Assembly (NCBI GenBank): GCA_964525945.1
Contig: CAZGKX010000081.1
Location: 1 to 8,651 of the forward strand
Length of the DNA: 8,651 bases
Direction: 5' to 3'
From: CAZGKX01 sp964525945
Lineage (GTDB): Bacteria > Pseudomonadota > Gammaproteobacteria > Legionellales > Legionellaceae
Under the pieces are notes generated by a model that was not told the origin of the DNA, made no database searches, and worked only from the letters and a program-made list of their open reading frames with translations. Position numbers and translations under genes: made by a program. Shown here one piece after another: positions 1-7,294 of this stretch (positions are counted from its first letter, which is position 1; every line of letters begins with the position of its first letter).

Positions 1-763
1 CATGCATGATCATCCATTCGGGTTTGTTTCCAGAGTCGTAAAATGCTTCAAGCAATTTGAGACGTTTGGTGATTTTTTTGATTTTAGTTTCAGAGTTTGT
101 GGTCGGTAGCTCTTCGCGCAGAGATTTAATTTCTTCTTCTAAATCAATTTGGCGCAACAGATCACGGATGGCTTCAGCACCCATCCGAGCATCGAATTCA
201 TCGCCGTACTGCTCCATTGCATCAAGATACACTTCATCATTCAGCAATTGACCACGTTCCAATTCTGTCATACCAGGATCAACAACCACAAACGCTTCGA
301 AATAAAGAACGCGTTCAATATCACGCAGCGTCATATCCAACAACAAACCAATGCGGGATGGCAACGATTTTAAGAACCATATGTGAGCAACGGGGCTTGC
401 CAGTTCGATATGCCCCATGCGCTCGCGACGTACTTTTGCAAGAGCCAATTCAACGCCGCATTTTTCGCAAATAACGCCTCGGTGTTTCAATCGTTTGTAT
501 TTACCGCACAAGCATTCGTAATCTTTAACCGGACCAAATGTTTTTGCACAAAATAAACCATCACGCTCGGGCTTAAAGGTACGGTAATTGATGGTTTCTG
601 GCTTTTTGACTTCGCCATAGGACCATGAACGTATTAATTCAGGTGATGCTAACGCAATTTTAATCGCATCAAATTCTTCACTTTGACCTTGTTGTTTTAA
701 TAAGCCAAGCAAATCACTCATTATCGGTGCTTTCTTCATTGGGTCGTTGCTTAGAGTAGCCAA
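1..763 (-). CDS. rpoC: RNA polymerase beta' subunit, N-terminal part (runs off the window)
   Basis: This is the first 254 codons of the beta' subunit, which with beta forms the catalytic cleft of RNA polymerase. The family is clear from near-identity with E. coli RpoC, for example the blocks SWSYGEVKKPETINYRTFKP and GHIELASPVAHIWFLKSLPS. The N-terminal zinc ribbon is intact, with cysteines at about 84, 86, 99 and 102 matching E. coli C70, C72, C85 and C88. The catalytic NADFDGD motif lies beyond the window. I chose TTG at 763 because GGAGG sits 7 bases upstream. An in-frame ATG at 721 matches the E. coli start but has no good ribosome binding site; another ATG lies at 739. The TTG choice adds 14 residues. 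The gene follows rpoB after 75 bases and should be on the same transcript. Family very sure; start moderately sure. Confidence 0.97.
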   Translation of the reverse strand, partial: MATLSNDPMKKAPIMSDLLGLLKQQGQSEEFDAIKIALASPELIRSWSYGEVKKPETINYRTFKPERDGLFCAKTFGPVKDYECLCGKYKRLKHRGVICEKCGVELALAKVRRERMGHIELASPVAHIWFLKSLPSRIGLLLDMTLRDIERVLYFEAFVVVDPGMTELERGQLLNDEVYLDAMEQYGDEFDARMGAEAIRDLLRQIDLEEEIKSLREELPTTNSETKIKKITKRLKLLEAFYDSGNKPEWMIMH

Positions 764-770
764 GTTGATG

Positions 771-775
771 CCTCC
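771..775 (-). promoter_or_regulatory. Ribosome binding site that favours a TTG start for rpoC
   Basis: The minus strand reads GGAGG here, a full match to the anti-Shine-Dalgarno core, with 7 bases between it and TTG at 763. The ATG codons at 739 and 721 lie 31 and 49 bases away and lack a comparable site. This is the main reason to place the rpoC start at 763. Confidence 0.75.
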
Positions 776-792
776 AAAAAATGGTCAGTCAG

Positions 793-810
793 GTAGATTT
801 AACAATCTAC
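793..810 (-). other. Perfect 7-bp hairpin in the rpoB–rpoC spacer
   Basis: On the transcript GTAGATT and AATCTAC form a perfect 7-bp stem around a GTTA loop. A run of six U follows about a dozen bases later, just before the rpoC ribosome binding site, so this is not a standard terminator. It could be an RNA-processing or stability element between rpoB and rpoC, or chance in AT-rich DNA. The stem is seen directly; the role is not known. Confidence 0.45.
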
Positions 811-838
811 TCGTTTAAATACACCCACAAGGGGAGTA

Positions 839-3800
839 TCAATCGTGTTCCAATTCAATATCGATACCTAATGCTCGAATTTCTTTTAACAACACGTTAA
901 ATGATTCCGGCATACCAGGATCCATACGATGGTCACCATCGACAATATTTTTATAAATCTTGGTTCGTCCTCCAACGTCATCTGATTTAACAGTTAACAT
1001 TTCTTGCAATGTATACGCCGCGCCGTAAGCTTCAAGTGCCCACACTTCCATTTCCCCGAAACGTTGACCACCGAACTGTGCTTTACCGCCCAATGGTTGC
1101 TGGGTAACCAAGCTGTAAGATCCTGTGGAACGGGCATGCATTTTATCGTCCACCAAATGGTTCAGCTTGAGCATGTACATGTAGCCAACCGTAACCGGAT
1201 TATCAAATTTTCTACCGGTCCGTCCGTCAATCAAAGTGGTTTTACCATCCAAAGGAAGGCCCGCCAAACCTAACATTGCTTTGATTTCAGGCTCGCTTGC
1301 ACCGTCAAACACCGGTGTCGCCATTGGCACACCGCCACGAAGGTTGTTGGCCAACTCATCGAATTCTTTATCACTTAAGGTGTTAAGATCAATGCGTTGC
1401 GTTGCATCGTGATTGTATATTTTATGCAAGTAGTCCATGACTTCAGATTTAGGACGTTGGTTGTCCAACATTTCAGCAATACGATGACCAAGACCTTTAG
1501 CAGCGAGTCCTAAATGGGTTTCCAATACCTGGCCAATGTTCATCCGCGATGGAACGCCTAATGGATTAAGCACGATATCAACTGGCGTACCGTCTTCCAT
1601 GTAAGGCATATCTTCCATTGGAACGACAATGGAGATAACCCCTTTGTTACCATGACGACCGGCCATTTTATCGCCAGGCTGGATACGTCGTTTAACGGCC
1701 AAATAAACTTTAACAATTTTCAATACACCTGGTGCCAGATCATCACCCTGTATGATTTTTTTACGACTATCGTTGAAGCGCTTTTCCATTTCTTTGGTCA
1801 GTGATTCCAATTGTCGAGAAGATTGTTCGAGTTGTTGACTGATCGCATCGTCTTGCAAACGAATATCAAACCATTTTTCACGGTTGGTTTTGTTTAAGTA
1901 GTCGTCATTGATAGCAGCCCCTGGTTTCAAACTGCCTGGACCACCCGTTGCAATTTTATTGATCAGCAGGGTATAGACACGTTGGTAGATATCTTCTTCA
2001 CGAATTCGACGCTCATCGATAAGATCTTTGCGTACCCGTGCTAAGTGTTCTTCTTCAATGCTTTTAGCACGTGCGTCTTTATCAAGACCATCTCGAATAA
2101 ACACTTGCACGTCAATAATTGTGCCGTTCATACCGGACGGTACACGCAACGAGGAATCTTTAACATCCGACGCTTTTTCACCAAAAATAGCGCGCAATAA
2201 TTTTTCTTCAGGGGTTAGTTGTGTTTCACCTTTAGGTGTCACTTTACCCACCAGAATATCGCCACCACTAACTTCAGCACCAATGTACACAATGCCCGAC
2301 TCATCCAAACTGGCCAATGCCGATTCGCCGACATTAGGAATATCAGAAGTGATTTCTTCCGTGCCTAATTTGGTGTCACGTGCAATACAGGTTAGCTCTT
2401 CAATGTGAATAGTTGTGAAACGATCATCTTGCACAATGCGTTCGGAAATAAGAATCGAATCCTCAAAGTTGTAACCGTTCCAAGGCATGAATGCAACCAA
2501 TAGATTTTGGCCTAGCGCCAACTCACCCATATCGGTGCATGGACCATCTGCTAGAATATCGCCGCGATTGATGCGATCACCTGTGGTGACAATAGGTATT
2601 TGATTGATACAGGTGTCTTGGTTAGAGCGGAAATATTTTGTAAGGTTATAAATATCAACCCCGGTTTCACCCGCAGTTGTTTCATTATCATTGACCCGCA
2701 CCACAATACGTGATGCATCCACCAAATCAATAATACCCCCGCGGCGAGCTACAACAGAAACCCCCGAATCAGAAGCTACAGTGCGTTCCATACCTGTACC
2801 GACCAATGGTTTTTCAGCACGCAAAGTTGGGACGGCTTGGCGTTGCATGTTTGAACCCATCAATGCGCGGTTAGCATCATCGTGTTCCAGAAATGGAATC
2901 AAAGATGCAGCAACTGAAACGATTTGCTTGGGTGAAACGTCCATATAGTTAATTTTGTCAGGCGTTGTCAATGAAAATTCATTTTCATGACGGCATGGCA
3001 CCAAGTCAGCTGTAATGTTGCCGGCTTTATCAAGTGGAATATTTGATTGTGCAATGTATTGATCCACTTCTTCAATCGCGGATAGATACTCAATATCATC
3101 GGTCACTCGGCCGTCGATAACTTTACGACAAGGTGTTTCAATGAAGCCATAGTTATTGGTACGGGCATAAACCGATAAGGAATTGATCAGACCAATGTTC
3201 GGTCCTTCCGGGGTTTCAATGGGACAGACCCGTCCATAATGCGTGGTATGAACGTCGCGTACTTCAAAACCAGCGCGTTCACGCGTTAAACCACCTGGCC
3301 CAAGCGCTGAAACACGGCGTTTGTGGGTAACACCCGATAAAGGGTTAACTTGGTCCATGAACTGCGACAATTGGCTGGAACCAAAAAATTCTTTGACAGC
3401 TGCAGAGACGGGTTTTGCATTGATTAAATCTTGTGGCATTAAATTTTCTGATTCTGCCAAGCTTAACCGTTCTTTAACAGCACGTTCCACACGCACCAAA
3501 CCTACACGGAATTGGTTTTCGGTCATTTCACCGACGCTACGTACGCGGCGATTGCCGAGGTGGTCAATATCATCAACCATACCAATGCCGTTACGAATAT
3601 CAATCAATGTTTTGATAACGGCAAGAATGTCTTCTTTAGTCAAAATGCCTAAACCATCGTCGTTTTTGCGACCGACACGGCGGTTGAATTTCATACGGCC
3701 AACAGCTGAAAGATCGTAGCGCTCTTCACTAAAAAACAGATTTTTAAACAATGCTTCTGCCGCTTCTTTCGTTGGTGGTTCACCAGGACGCATCATACGG

Positions 3801-4942
3801 TAGATTTCAACCAGTGCTTCTAACTGTGATGATGTTGGATCGATTTTAACAGTGTCAGAAATATAGGCGCCATGATCAAGATCGTTGGTATAAATCATTT
3901 GGAAATGATGTATACCTTGCTCTGGCATTTGCTCCAACAATTGCATTGTAATTTCATCGTTGGCTTGGGCTAACAATTCACCCGTGCTTTCGTCAACGAT
4001 ATTTTTAGCCAACACTTTGCCAGCCAAATAATCACGCGGTACAACAAGATCCTTCATGTTTGCTTTTTCCATCGTTTTGATGTGTCTAGCAGTTATACGG
4101 CGACCTTGCTCAACGATAATTTCGCCCGTTTCGGGCACAATAATATCAAAGGATGCAATTTCCCCACGTAAACGCGCAGGAATTAGATCAATATGAAACT
4201 CACCATTGCGAAGATGGCAATCGGTGAATTCAAAAAATTCGGTTAAAATTGATTCAGTGCTGTAGCCCAAAGCACGCAGCAATATGCTAACAGGTAATTT
4301 ACGACGACGATCAATACGCACGAACACACAGTCTTTTGGATCAAATTCGAAATCCAACCATGAGCCACGGTATGGAATAATACGAGCAGAGTAAAGTAAT
4401 TTACCAGATGAGTGTGTTTTACCGCGGTCATGCTCAAAAATAACGCCCGGAGAACGGTGCAACTGCGATACAACAACACGCTCTGTGCCGTTGATAACAA
4501 AGGTACCGACATCGGTCATTAAAGGAATTTCACCCATAAACACATCTTGTTCACGGATATCTTTGATTGGCTTTTGTTCGCCTGCAGCATCTTTATCCAA
4601 AACAACAAGACGGATTTTAACGCGCAAAGGAGCAGAATACGTTAAACCTCTTAATTTACACTCACGAACATCAAAAGCTGGTTCACCTAAGCTATAAGAA
4701 ACATATTCCAAGCGCGCATTTCCAGAAAAACTTTGTATGGGAAATACGGAGGTGAATGCTGCGTTTAGCCCTGAGTTTTGTTGATTAGCACCCGTTTCTA
4801 TTGATATAAAATCGCGGTATGATTTTAACTGAATCTCAAGGAGATTAGGGATCTCCATTTTATCAGTCTGCCGACCAAAGCTCTTGCGGAATCGTTTTTT
4901 CTCAGCATGTGAATATTGAGGGTTAGCAACTGCTTCAGCCAT
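839..4942 (-). CDS. rpoB: RNA polymerase beta subunit
   Basis: Complete beta subunit of 1367 residues (E. coli 1342). It carries much of the active site and the rifampicin pocket. Visible landmarks are the N-terminal GTFVINGTERVVVSQLHRSP block (about 146-165), the rifampicin region (521-547), the NFEDS acidic pair E827/D828, the GDKMAGRHGNKGV loop with K1092 and K1100 (E. coli K1065 and K1073), and H1269 in the DDKMHARSTGSYS block. The stretch at about 951-1061, equivalent to the variable insert of E. coli beta, is divergent, helical-looking and 13 residues longer than in E. coli. Rifampicin contacts equivalent to E. coli Q513, D516, H526, R529, S531 and L533 are kept. Odd residues are V532 (N518 in E. 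coli) and T566 (P552). The start at 4942 is chosen because AGAGGA lies 6 bases upstream. A longer reading from 4993 would begin inside the spacer hairpin and adds 17 residues unlike any RpoB I know. Confidence 0.99.
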   Translation of the reverse strand: MAEAVANPQYSHAEKKRFRKSFGRQTDKMEIPNLLEIQLKSYRDFISIETGANQQNSGLNAAFTSVFPIQSFSGNARLEYVSYSLGEPAFDVRECKLRGLTYSAPLRVKIRLVVLDKDAAGEQKPIKDIREQDVFMGEIPLMTDVGTFVINGTERVVVSQLHRSPGVIFEHDRGKTHSSGKLLYSARIIPYRGSWLDFEFDPKDCVFVRIDRRRKLPVSILLRALGYSTESILTEFFEFTDCHLRNGEFHIDLIPARLRGEIASFDIIVPETGEIIVEQGRRITARHIKTMEKANMKDLVVPRDYLAGKVLAKNIVDESTGELLAQANDEITMQLLEQMPEQGIHHFQMIYTNDLDHGAYISDTVKIDPTSSQLEALVEIYRMMRPGEPPTKEAAEALFKNLFFSEERYDLSAVGRMKFNRRVGRKNDDGLGILTKEDILAVIKTLIDIRNGIGMVDDIDHLGNRRVRSVGEMTENQFRVGLVRVERAVKERLSLAESENLMPQDLINAKPVSAAVKEFFGSSQLSQFMDQVNPLSGVTHKRRVSALGPGGLTRERAGFEVRDVHTTHYGRVCPIETPEGPNIGLINSLSVYARTNNYGFIETPCRKVIDGRVTDDIEYLSAIEEVDQYIAQSNIPLDKAGNITADLVPCRHENEFSLTTPDKINYMDVSPKQIVSVAASLIPFLEHDDANRALMGSNMQRQAVPTLRAEKPLVGTGMERTVASDSGVSVVARRGGIIDLVDASRIVVRVNDNETTAGETGVDIYNLTKYFRSNQDTCINQIPIVTTGDRINRGDILADGPCTDMGELALGQNLLVAFMPWNGYNFEDSILISERIVQDDRFTTIHIEELTCIARDTKLGTEEITSDIPNVGESALASLDESGIVYIGAEVSGGDILVGKVTPKGETQLTPEEKLLRAIFGEKASDVKDSSLRVPSGMNGTIIDVQVFIRDGLDKDARAKSIEEEHLARVRKDLIDERRIREEDIYQRVYTLLINKIATGGPGSLKPGAAINDDYLNKTNREKWFDIRLQDDAISQQLEQSSRQLESLTKEMEKRFNDSRKKIIQGDDLAPGVLKIVKVYLAVKRRIQPGDKMAGRHGNKGVISIVVPMEDMPYMEDGTPVDIVLNPLGVPSRMNIGQVLETHLGLAAKGLGHRIAEMLDNQRPKSEVMDYLHKIYNHDATQRIDLNTLSDKEFDELANNLRGGVPMATPVFDGASEPEIKAMLGLAGLPLDGKTTLIDGRTGRKFDNPVTVGYMYMLKLNHLVDDKMHARSTGSYSLVTQQPLGGKAQFGGQRFGEMEVWALEAYGAAYTLQEMLTVKSDDVGGRTKIYKNIVDGDHRMDPGMPESFNVLLKEIRALGIDIELEHD

Positions 4943-4948
4943 GGTGGT

Positions 4949-4954
4949 TCCTCT
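4949..4954 (-). promoter_or_regulatory. Ribosome binding site fixing the rpoB start at 4942
   Basis: The minus strand reads AGAGGA, 6 bases before ATG at 4942. The competing in-frame ATG at 4993 lies in the arm of a stable hairpin and has no purine-rich site in front of it. Confidence 0.8.
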
Positions 4955-4983
4955 ATAAAGTATTAATGTCTTCAAACACGTAA

Positions 4984-5009
4984 ACCCAGCCATGTAGCCA
5001 TGGCTGGGT
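4984..5009 (-). terminator. Candidate attenuator hairpin between rplL and rpoB
   Basis: The transcript forms a perfect 11-bp stem, ACCCAGCCATG paired with CATGGCTGGGT, around a GCTA loop; one G-U pair can extend the base. It is followed by only three U and then ACG, so termination should be partial at best. It lies 23 bases after the rplL stop and 41 bases before the rpoB start. In E. coli the longer rplL–rpoB spacer holds a partial terminator and an RNase III site that lower rpoBC output relative to the ribosomal proteins. The same role here is inference from position and stem strength. A pure processing stem is the main alternative. Confidence 0.6.
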
Positions 5010-5032
5010 CAGTCATTTACAAATTGTATAAC

Positions 5033-5404
5033 TTATTTAACGTCTACAGCAGCGCCTGCTTCTTCAAGTTGTTTCTTAATGTCAGCAGCTTCAGCTTTTG
5101 ATACGCCTTCTTTAACAGTAGATGGAGCACCTTCAACCAAATCTTTCGCTTCCTTCAAGCCTAAACCTGTGATAGTACGAATTGTTTTAATAACGCCAAC
5201 TTTGTTTTCGCCAAAGCTTGTCATTACAACATCGAACTCAGTTTTTTCTTCAGCAGGAGCAGCAGCAGCGGCAGCTGGTGCAGCAACAGCTACAGCAGCA
5301 GCTGAAACGTTGAATTTTTCTTCCATTGCTTCGATTAATTCAACGACTTCCATCACTGACATGTTTGAAATTGTATCTAAGATTTCATTTTTTGACATAG
5401 CCAT
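5033..5404 (-). CDS. rplL: Ribosomal protein L7/L12 (bL12)
   Basis: L12 is the mobile stalk protein that recruits and stimulates EF-Tu, EF-G and other GTPase factors. The 123-residue protein has the N-terminal dimerisation and L10-binding domain (about 1-34, with MSVMEVVELIEAMEEKF), an Ala/Pro-rich hinge (about 35-52) and the C-terminal factor-binding domain with KTEFDVV, NKVGVIK and TGLGLKEAKDLVE. E. coli L12 is 121 residues, so the length is normal. The start at 5404 has AGGAG 6 bases upstream; an in-frame ATG at 5398 would remove only two residues. It follows rplJ after 43 AT-rich bases, and its own strong ribosome binding site fits the need for several L12 copies per L10. Confidence 0.99.
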   Translation of the reverse strand: MAMSKNEILDTISNMSVMEVVELIEAMEEKFNVSAAAVAVAAPAAAAAAPAEEKTEFDVVMTSFGENKVGVIKTIRTITGLGLKEAKDLVEGAPSTVKEGVSKAEAADIKKQLEEAGAAVDVK

Positions 5405-5447
5405 TTCTAGCTCCTAATTTAATATTTTATAGTAAAGTTACCGTGTC

Positions 5448-5975
5448 TTAACCTGCTTCTTTTTGATCTCTAATTGCTGCTACAGCTCTAACTAATTTAG
5501 AGTGCGGCTCAGCAAGTGTGCGAACAAATTTCTCAACTGGCGCTTTCATCACGTACATCAATTTAGCAATAGCTTCATCTTTAGTGGGCAGGCTAGCAAC
5601 TTGTTCAAGTTGTTCAGCGCCATATACTTTACCACTAACTGCTAATGCTTTGATTTCGAGTTTATCAAATGACTTGGTAAACTCTTTGAGTAAACGTGCA
5701 GCATCGCTTGGTGCATTCATTGAGAGCGCAACAAACAATGGTCCAACGAGTAGATCACTCAGGCAAGCGAATTCTGTTTTTTCAAATGCTCTACGGGTTA
5801 ACGTATTAGGTACAACGCGTAAAAACACACCTGCTTTGCGAGCACTGGCCCGTAGCTGTGTCATTTGATTCACAGTTAAACCACGATAATCAGCAACAAC
5901 TGCTGAAATAGCCTTTGAAGCAACAGCGGTCACCTCTTCAACAACGGCTTTTTTTGCAGCTAAAGTTAATGTCAC
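5448..5975 (-). CDS. rplJ: Ribosomal protein L10 (uL10)
   Basis: L10 anchors L12 dimers to the 23S rRNA at the stalk base. In E. coli the L10–L12 complex also represses its own mRNA through the leader. The 175-residue protein has the rRNA-binding N-terminal domain, with AVVADYRGLTV at about 25-35 and FLRVVPNTLTRRA at about 51-63, and a C-terminal helix for L12 binding. It is about ten residues longer than E. coli L10 (165), mainly around APVEKFVRTLAEPHSKLVRA, a form I associate with non-enteric gammaproteobacteria. The start is GTG at 5975, with a full AGGAGG site 8 bases upstream and no nearby ATG. It sits between the L10 leader and rplL. Confidence 0.98.
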   Translation of the reverse strand: MTLTLAAKKAVVEEVTAVASKAISAVVADYRGLTVNQMTQLRASARKAGVFLRVVPNTLTRRAFEKTEFACLSDLLVGPLFVALSMNAPSDAARLLKEFTKSFDKLEIKALAVSGKVYGAEQLEQVASLPTKDEAIAKLMYVMKAPVEKFVRTLAEPHSKLVRAVAAIRDQKEAG

Positions 5976-6056
5976 GTTACTGACCTCCTAAGTTGTGCAA
6001 ACCACTAGGATTTGACTGTTATGGTGGCCGTCTCGAAGCAAGCCTAGAGCCGGTTC

Positions 6057-6126
6057 ACCGTCTGCGCAGGGTATTAAGCTTTCGCACCTGCGGTCTTCGA
6101 CGGCATGGAACCGAAGTCTATGCCGT
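6057..6126 (-). ncRNA. L10 leader: autoregulatory mRNA element of the rplJL transcript
   Basis: The rplA–rplJ spacer holds the recognisable L10 leader, the site bound by the L10–L12 complex to repress rplJL translation. The key block is a lower stem GCCGTC/GACGGT (6104-6099 with 6062-6057), an asymmetric internal loop GAAGAC opposite CA, and an upper stem CGCAGG/CCTGCG (6092-6087 with 6070-6065). This matches the kink-turn arrangement of known leaders, and GCAGACGGTG near the 3' end is close to the E. coli GTAGACGGTG. Just upstream, ACGGCAT and ATGCCGT (6126-6120 with 6106-6100) form a second stem, inside which C-TTCG-G makes a likely tetraloop. The two stems share bases 6104-6100 and cannot form at the same time. 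Identity is sure; which fold is the repressed state is not known from sequence. Confidence 0.9.
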
Positions 6127-6150
6127 GAAACTGGTAGAAAATGGAGAGAT

Positions 6151-6179
6151 ATTTTACACTGCAATTGAAGATGGATCAA
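6151..6179 (-). promoter_or_regulatory. Predicted sigma70 promoter for the L10 leader–rplJL–rpoBC unit
   Basis: The minus strand reads TTGATC (4 of 6 matches to TTGACA), a 17-base spacer, then TAAAAT (5 of 6 matches to TATAAT). Transcription would begin near 6142-6145, about 20 bases before the L10 leader. The -10 box overlaps the rplA stop codon, so the promoter lies in the last codons of rplA. E. coli also has a promoter (P-L10) in this part of the cluster. Element match, spacing and position all agree, but no experiment is available here. Confidence 0.65.
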
Positions 6180-6849
6180 TAGCTATTCCAGGTCCCATTG
6201 TCGTAGAGAAAGTAATTTTCTTAATGTAAATACCTTTGGACGATGTTGGCTTGGCTTTTTTAAGATCATTAATTAATGCAACCGCATTTTCAACGATATC
6301 ATTGGCTTCAAAATTGATCTTACCAATTGAACAATGAATAATACCATTTTTATCTGTTCTATAACGGACTTGGCCCGACTTAGCATCTTTAACTGCTGCT
6401 TCGACATTCACGGTAACCGTGCCAACTTTAGGGTTAGGCATTAGACCTCTTGGACCAAGCACTTGGCCTAATTGTCCAACAATCCGCATTGCATCTGGCG
6501 TTGCGATAACAACGTCAAAATTCATTTCACCTGCTTTAATTTTTTCAGCAAGATCCTCGAAACCAACAATGTCTGCACCAGCATTTTTTGCTTTGGTCGC
6601 GTTATCACCTTGTGCAAATACGGCTACACGCACCACTTTGCCTGTGCCTTTTGGCAGATTCGTCGATGACCGAACAACTTGATCTGATTTGCGTGGGTCA
6701 ACGCCTAGATTAACACTGATATCAACGCCTTCATTGAATTTAGTGCTACCGAATTCTTTTAAAAGATTGATCGCATCCGTCGCTTTGTACAATTGAGCGG
6801 AAACAACTTTTTCTCTAATTTTCTTTTGTTTTTTTGATAATTTTGCCAT
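6154..6849 (-). CDS. rplA: Ribosomal protein L1 (uL1)
   Basis: L1 binds 23S rRNA helices 76-78, forms the mobile L1 stalk that moves deacylated tRNA out of the E site, and in E. coli represses the rplKA mRNA. The protein is 231 residues (E. coli 234). Family blocks include SVNLGVDPRKSDQVVR (about 45-60), MNFDVVIATPDAMRIVGQLG (109-128), GPRGLMPNPKVGTVT (132-146) and KGIYIKKITFSTTMGPG near the C-terminus. I chose ATG at 6849 because GAGG sits 8 bases upstream. An in-frame TTG at 6855 is too close to that site. Only 10 bases separate the rplK stop from this start, and the ribosome binding site overlaps the rplK stop codon, so translation of the two is probably coupled. The 3' end carries the predicted rplJ promoter. 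Confidence 0.99.
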   Translation of the reverse strand: MAKLSKKQKKIREKVVSAQLYKATDAINLLKEFGSTKFNEGVDISVNLGVDPRKSDQVVRSSTNLPKGTGKVVRVAVFAQGDNATKAKNAGADIVGFEDLAEKIKAGEMNFDVVIATPDAMRIVGQLGQVLGPRGLMPNPKVGTVTVNVEAAVKDAKSGQVRYRTDKNGIIHCSIGKINFEANDIVENAVALINDLKKAKPTSSKGIYIKKITFSTTMGPGIAIDPSSIAV

Positions 6850-6859
6850 GGTCAAACCC

Positions 6860-7294
6860 TCACTCTAAACCTTCGACTTCAATGCCCATACTGCGCGCTG
6901 TACCAGCAATACTACGTATAGCGGCTTCTAAGCTGCCTGCAGTTAAATCTGGCTCTTTAATCTTCGCAATTTCTTCCAGCTGAGCACGTTGCAGTGTTGC
7001 CACCTTCTTAGTATTCGGTGTAGCACTGCCACTTTTCAATCCAGCTGCTTTTTTAAGAAGTACAGAAGCGGGTGGGGTTTTGGTGATGAAGGTAAAGCTT
7101 CGATCGCTGTACACAGTAATCACAACAGGCGTTGGCAAACCAGGTTCTAAATGTTGTGTTGCAGCATTGAATGCTTTGCAAAACTCCATAATGTTTACAC
7201 CGCGTTGTCCTAAAGCAGGACCCACTGGTGGGCTTGGGTTTGCCTTGCCTGCCTGAATTTGCAATTTGATATATGCTTCTACTTTTTTAGCCAT
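6860..7294 (-). CDS. rplK: Ribosomal protein L11 (uL11)
   Basis: L11 binds the GTPase-associated region of 23S rRNA with L10 and L12, supports factor function and is needed for RelA activation. The 144-residue protein (E. coli 142) has the N-terminal domain with the proline-rich NPSPPVGPALGQRGVNIMEF (about 19-38), where thiopeptide antibiotics contact the protein in other species, and the C-terminal rRNA-binding domain with TKTPPASVLLKKAAG (71-85) and a final SIAGTARSMGIEVEG block. The start at 7294 has GGAG 5 bases upstream. It follows nusG after 93 bases that may hold a control site, and runs closely into rplA. Confidence 0.99.
   Translation of the reverse strand: MAKKVEAYIKLQIQAGKANPSPPVGPALGQRGVNIMEFCKAFNAATQHLEPGLPTPVVITVYSDRSFTFITKTPPASVLLKKAAGLKSGSATPNTKKVATLQRAQLEEIAKIKEPDLTAGSLEAAIRSIAGTARSMGIEVEGLE

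Noticed and set aside
4243..4512. 89-codon frame on the minus strand inside rpoB
   Set aside because: It is out of frame with a fully conserved part of rpoB and reads as random sequence.
4943..4993. 17-residue N-terminal extension of RpoB from an ATG at 4993
   Set aside because: The ATG lies in a hairpin arm with no ribosome binding site, and the extension does not resemble RpoB. ATG at 4942 has AGAGGA at good spacing.
4943..5040. Promoter for rpoB in the rplL–rpoB spacer
   Set aside because: TACAAT, TAATAC and TATAGA occur, but none has an acceptable -35 box at 16-18 bases.
5251..5310. GCA/GCT-type triplet run as a repeat element
   Set aside because: It encodes the normal Ala/Pro-rich hinge of L12, present throughout the family.
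5079..5868. Antisense open frames of over 100 codons opposite rplL and rplJ
   Set aside because: Their length follows from the alanine-rich codon use on the coding strand. No ribosome binding site or family match is visible.
5988..6229. Small open frames on both strands over the rplA–rplJ spacer
   Set aside because: They overlie the L10 leader and the end of rplA, have no ribosome binding site that I can see, and show no protein-like composition.
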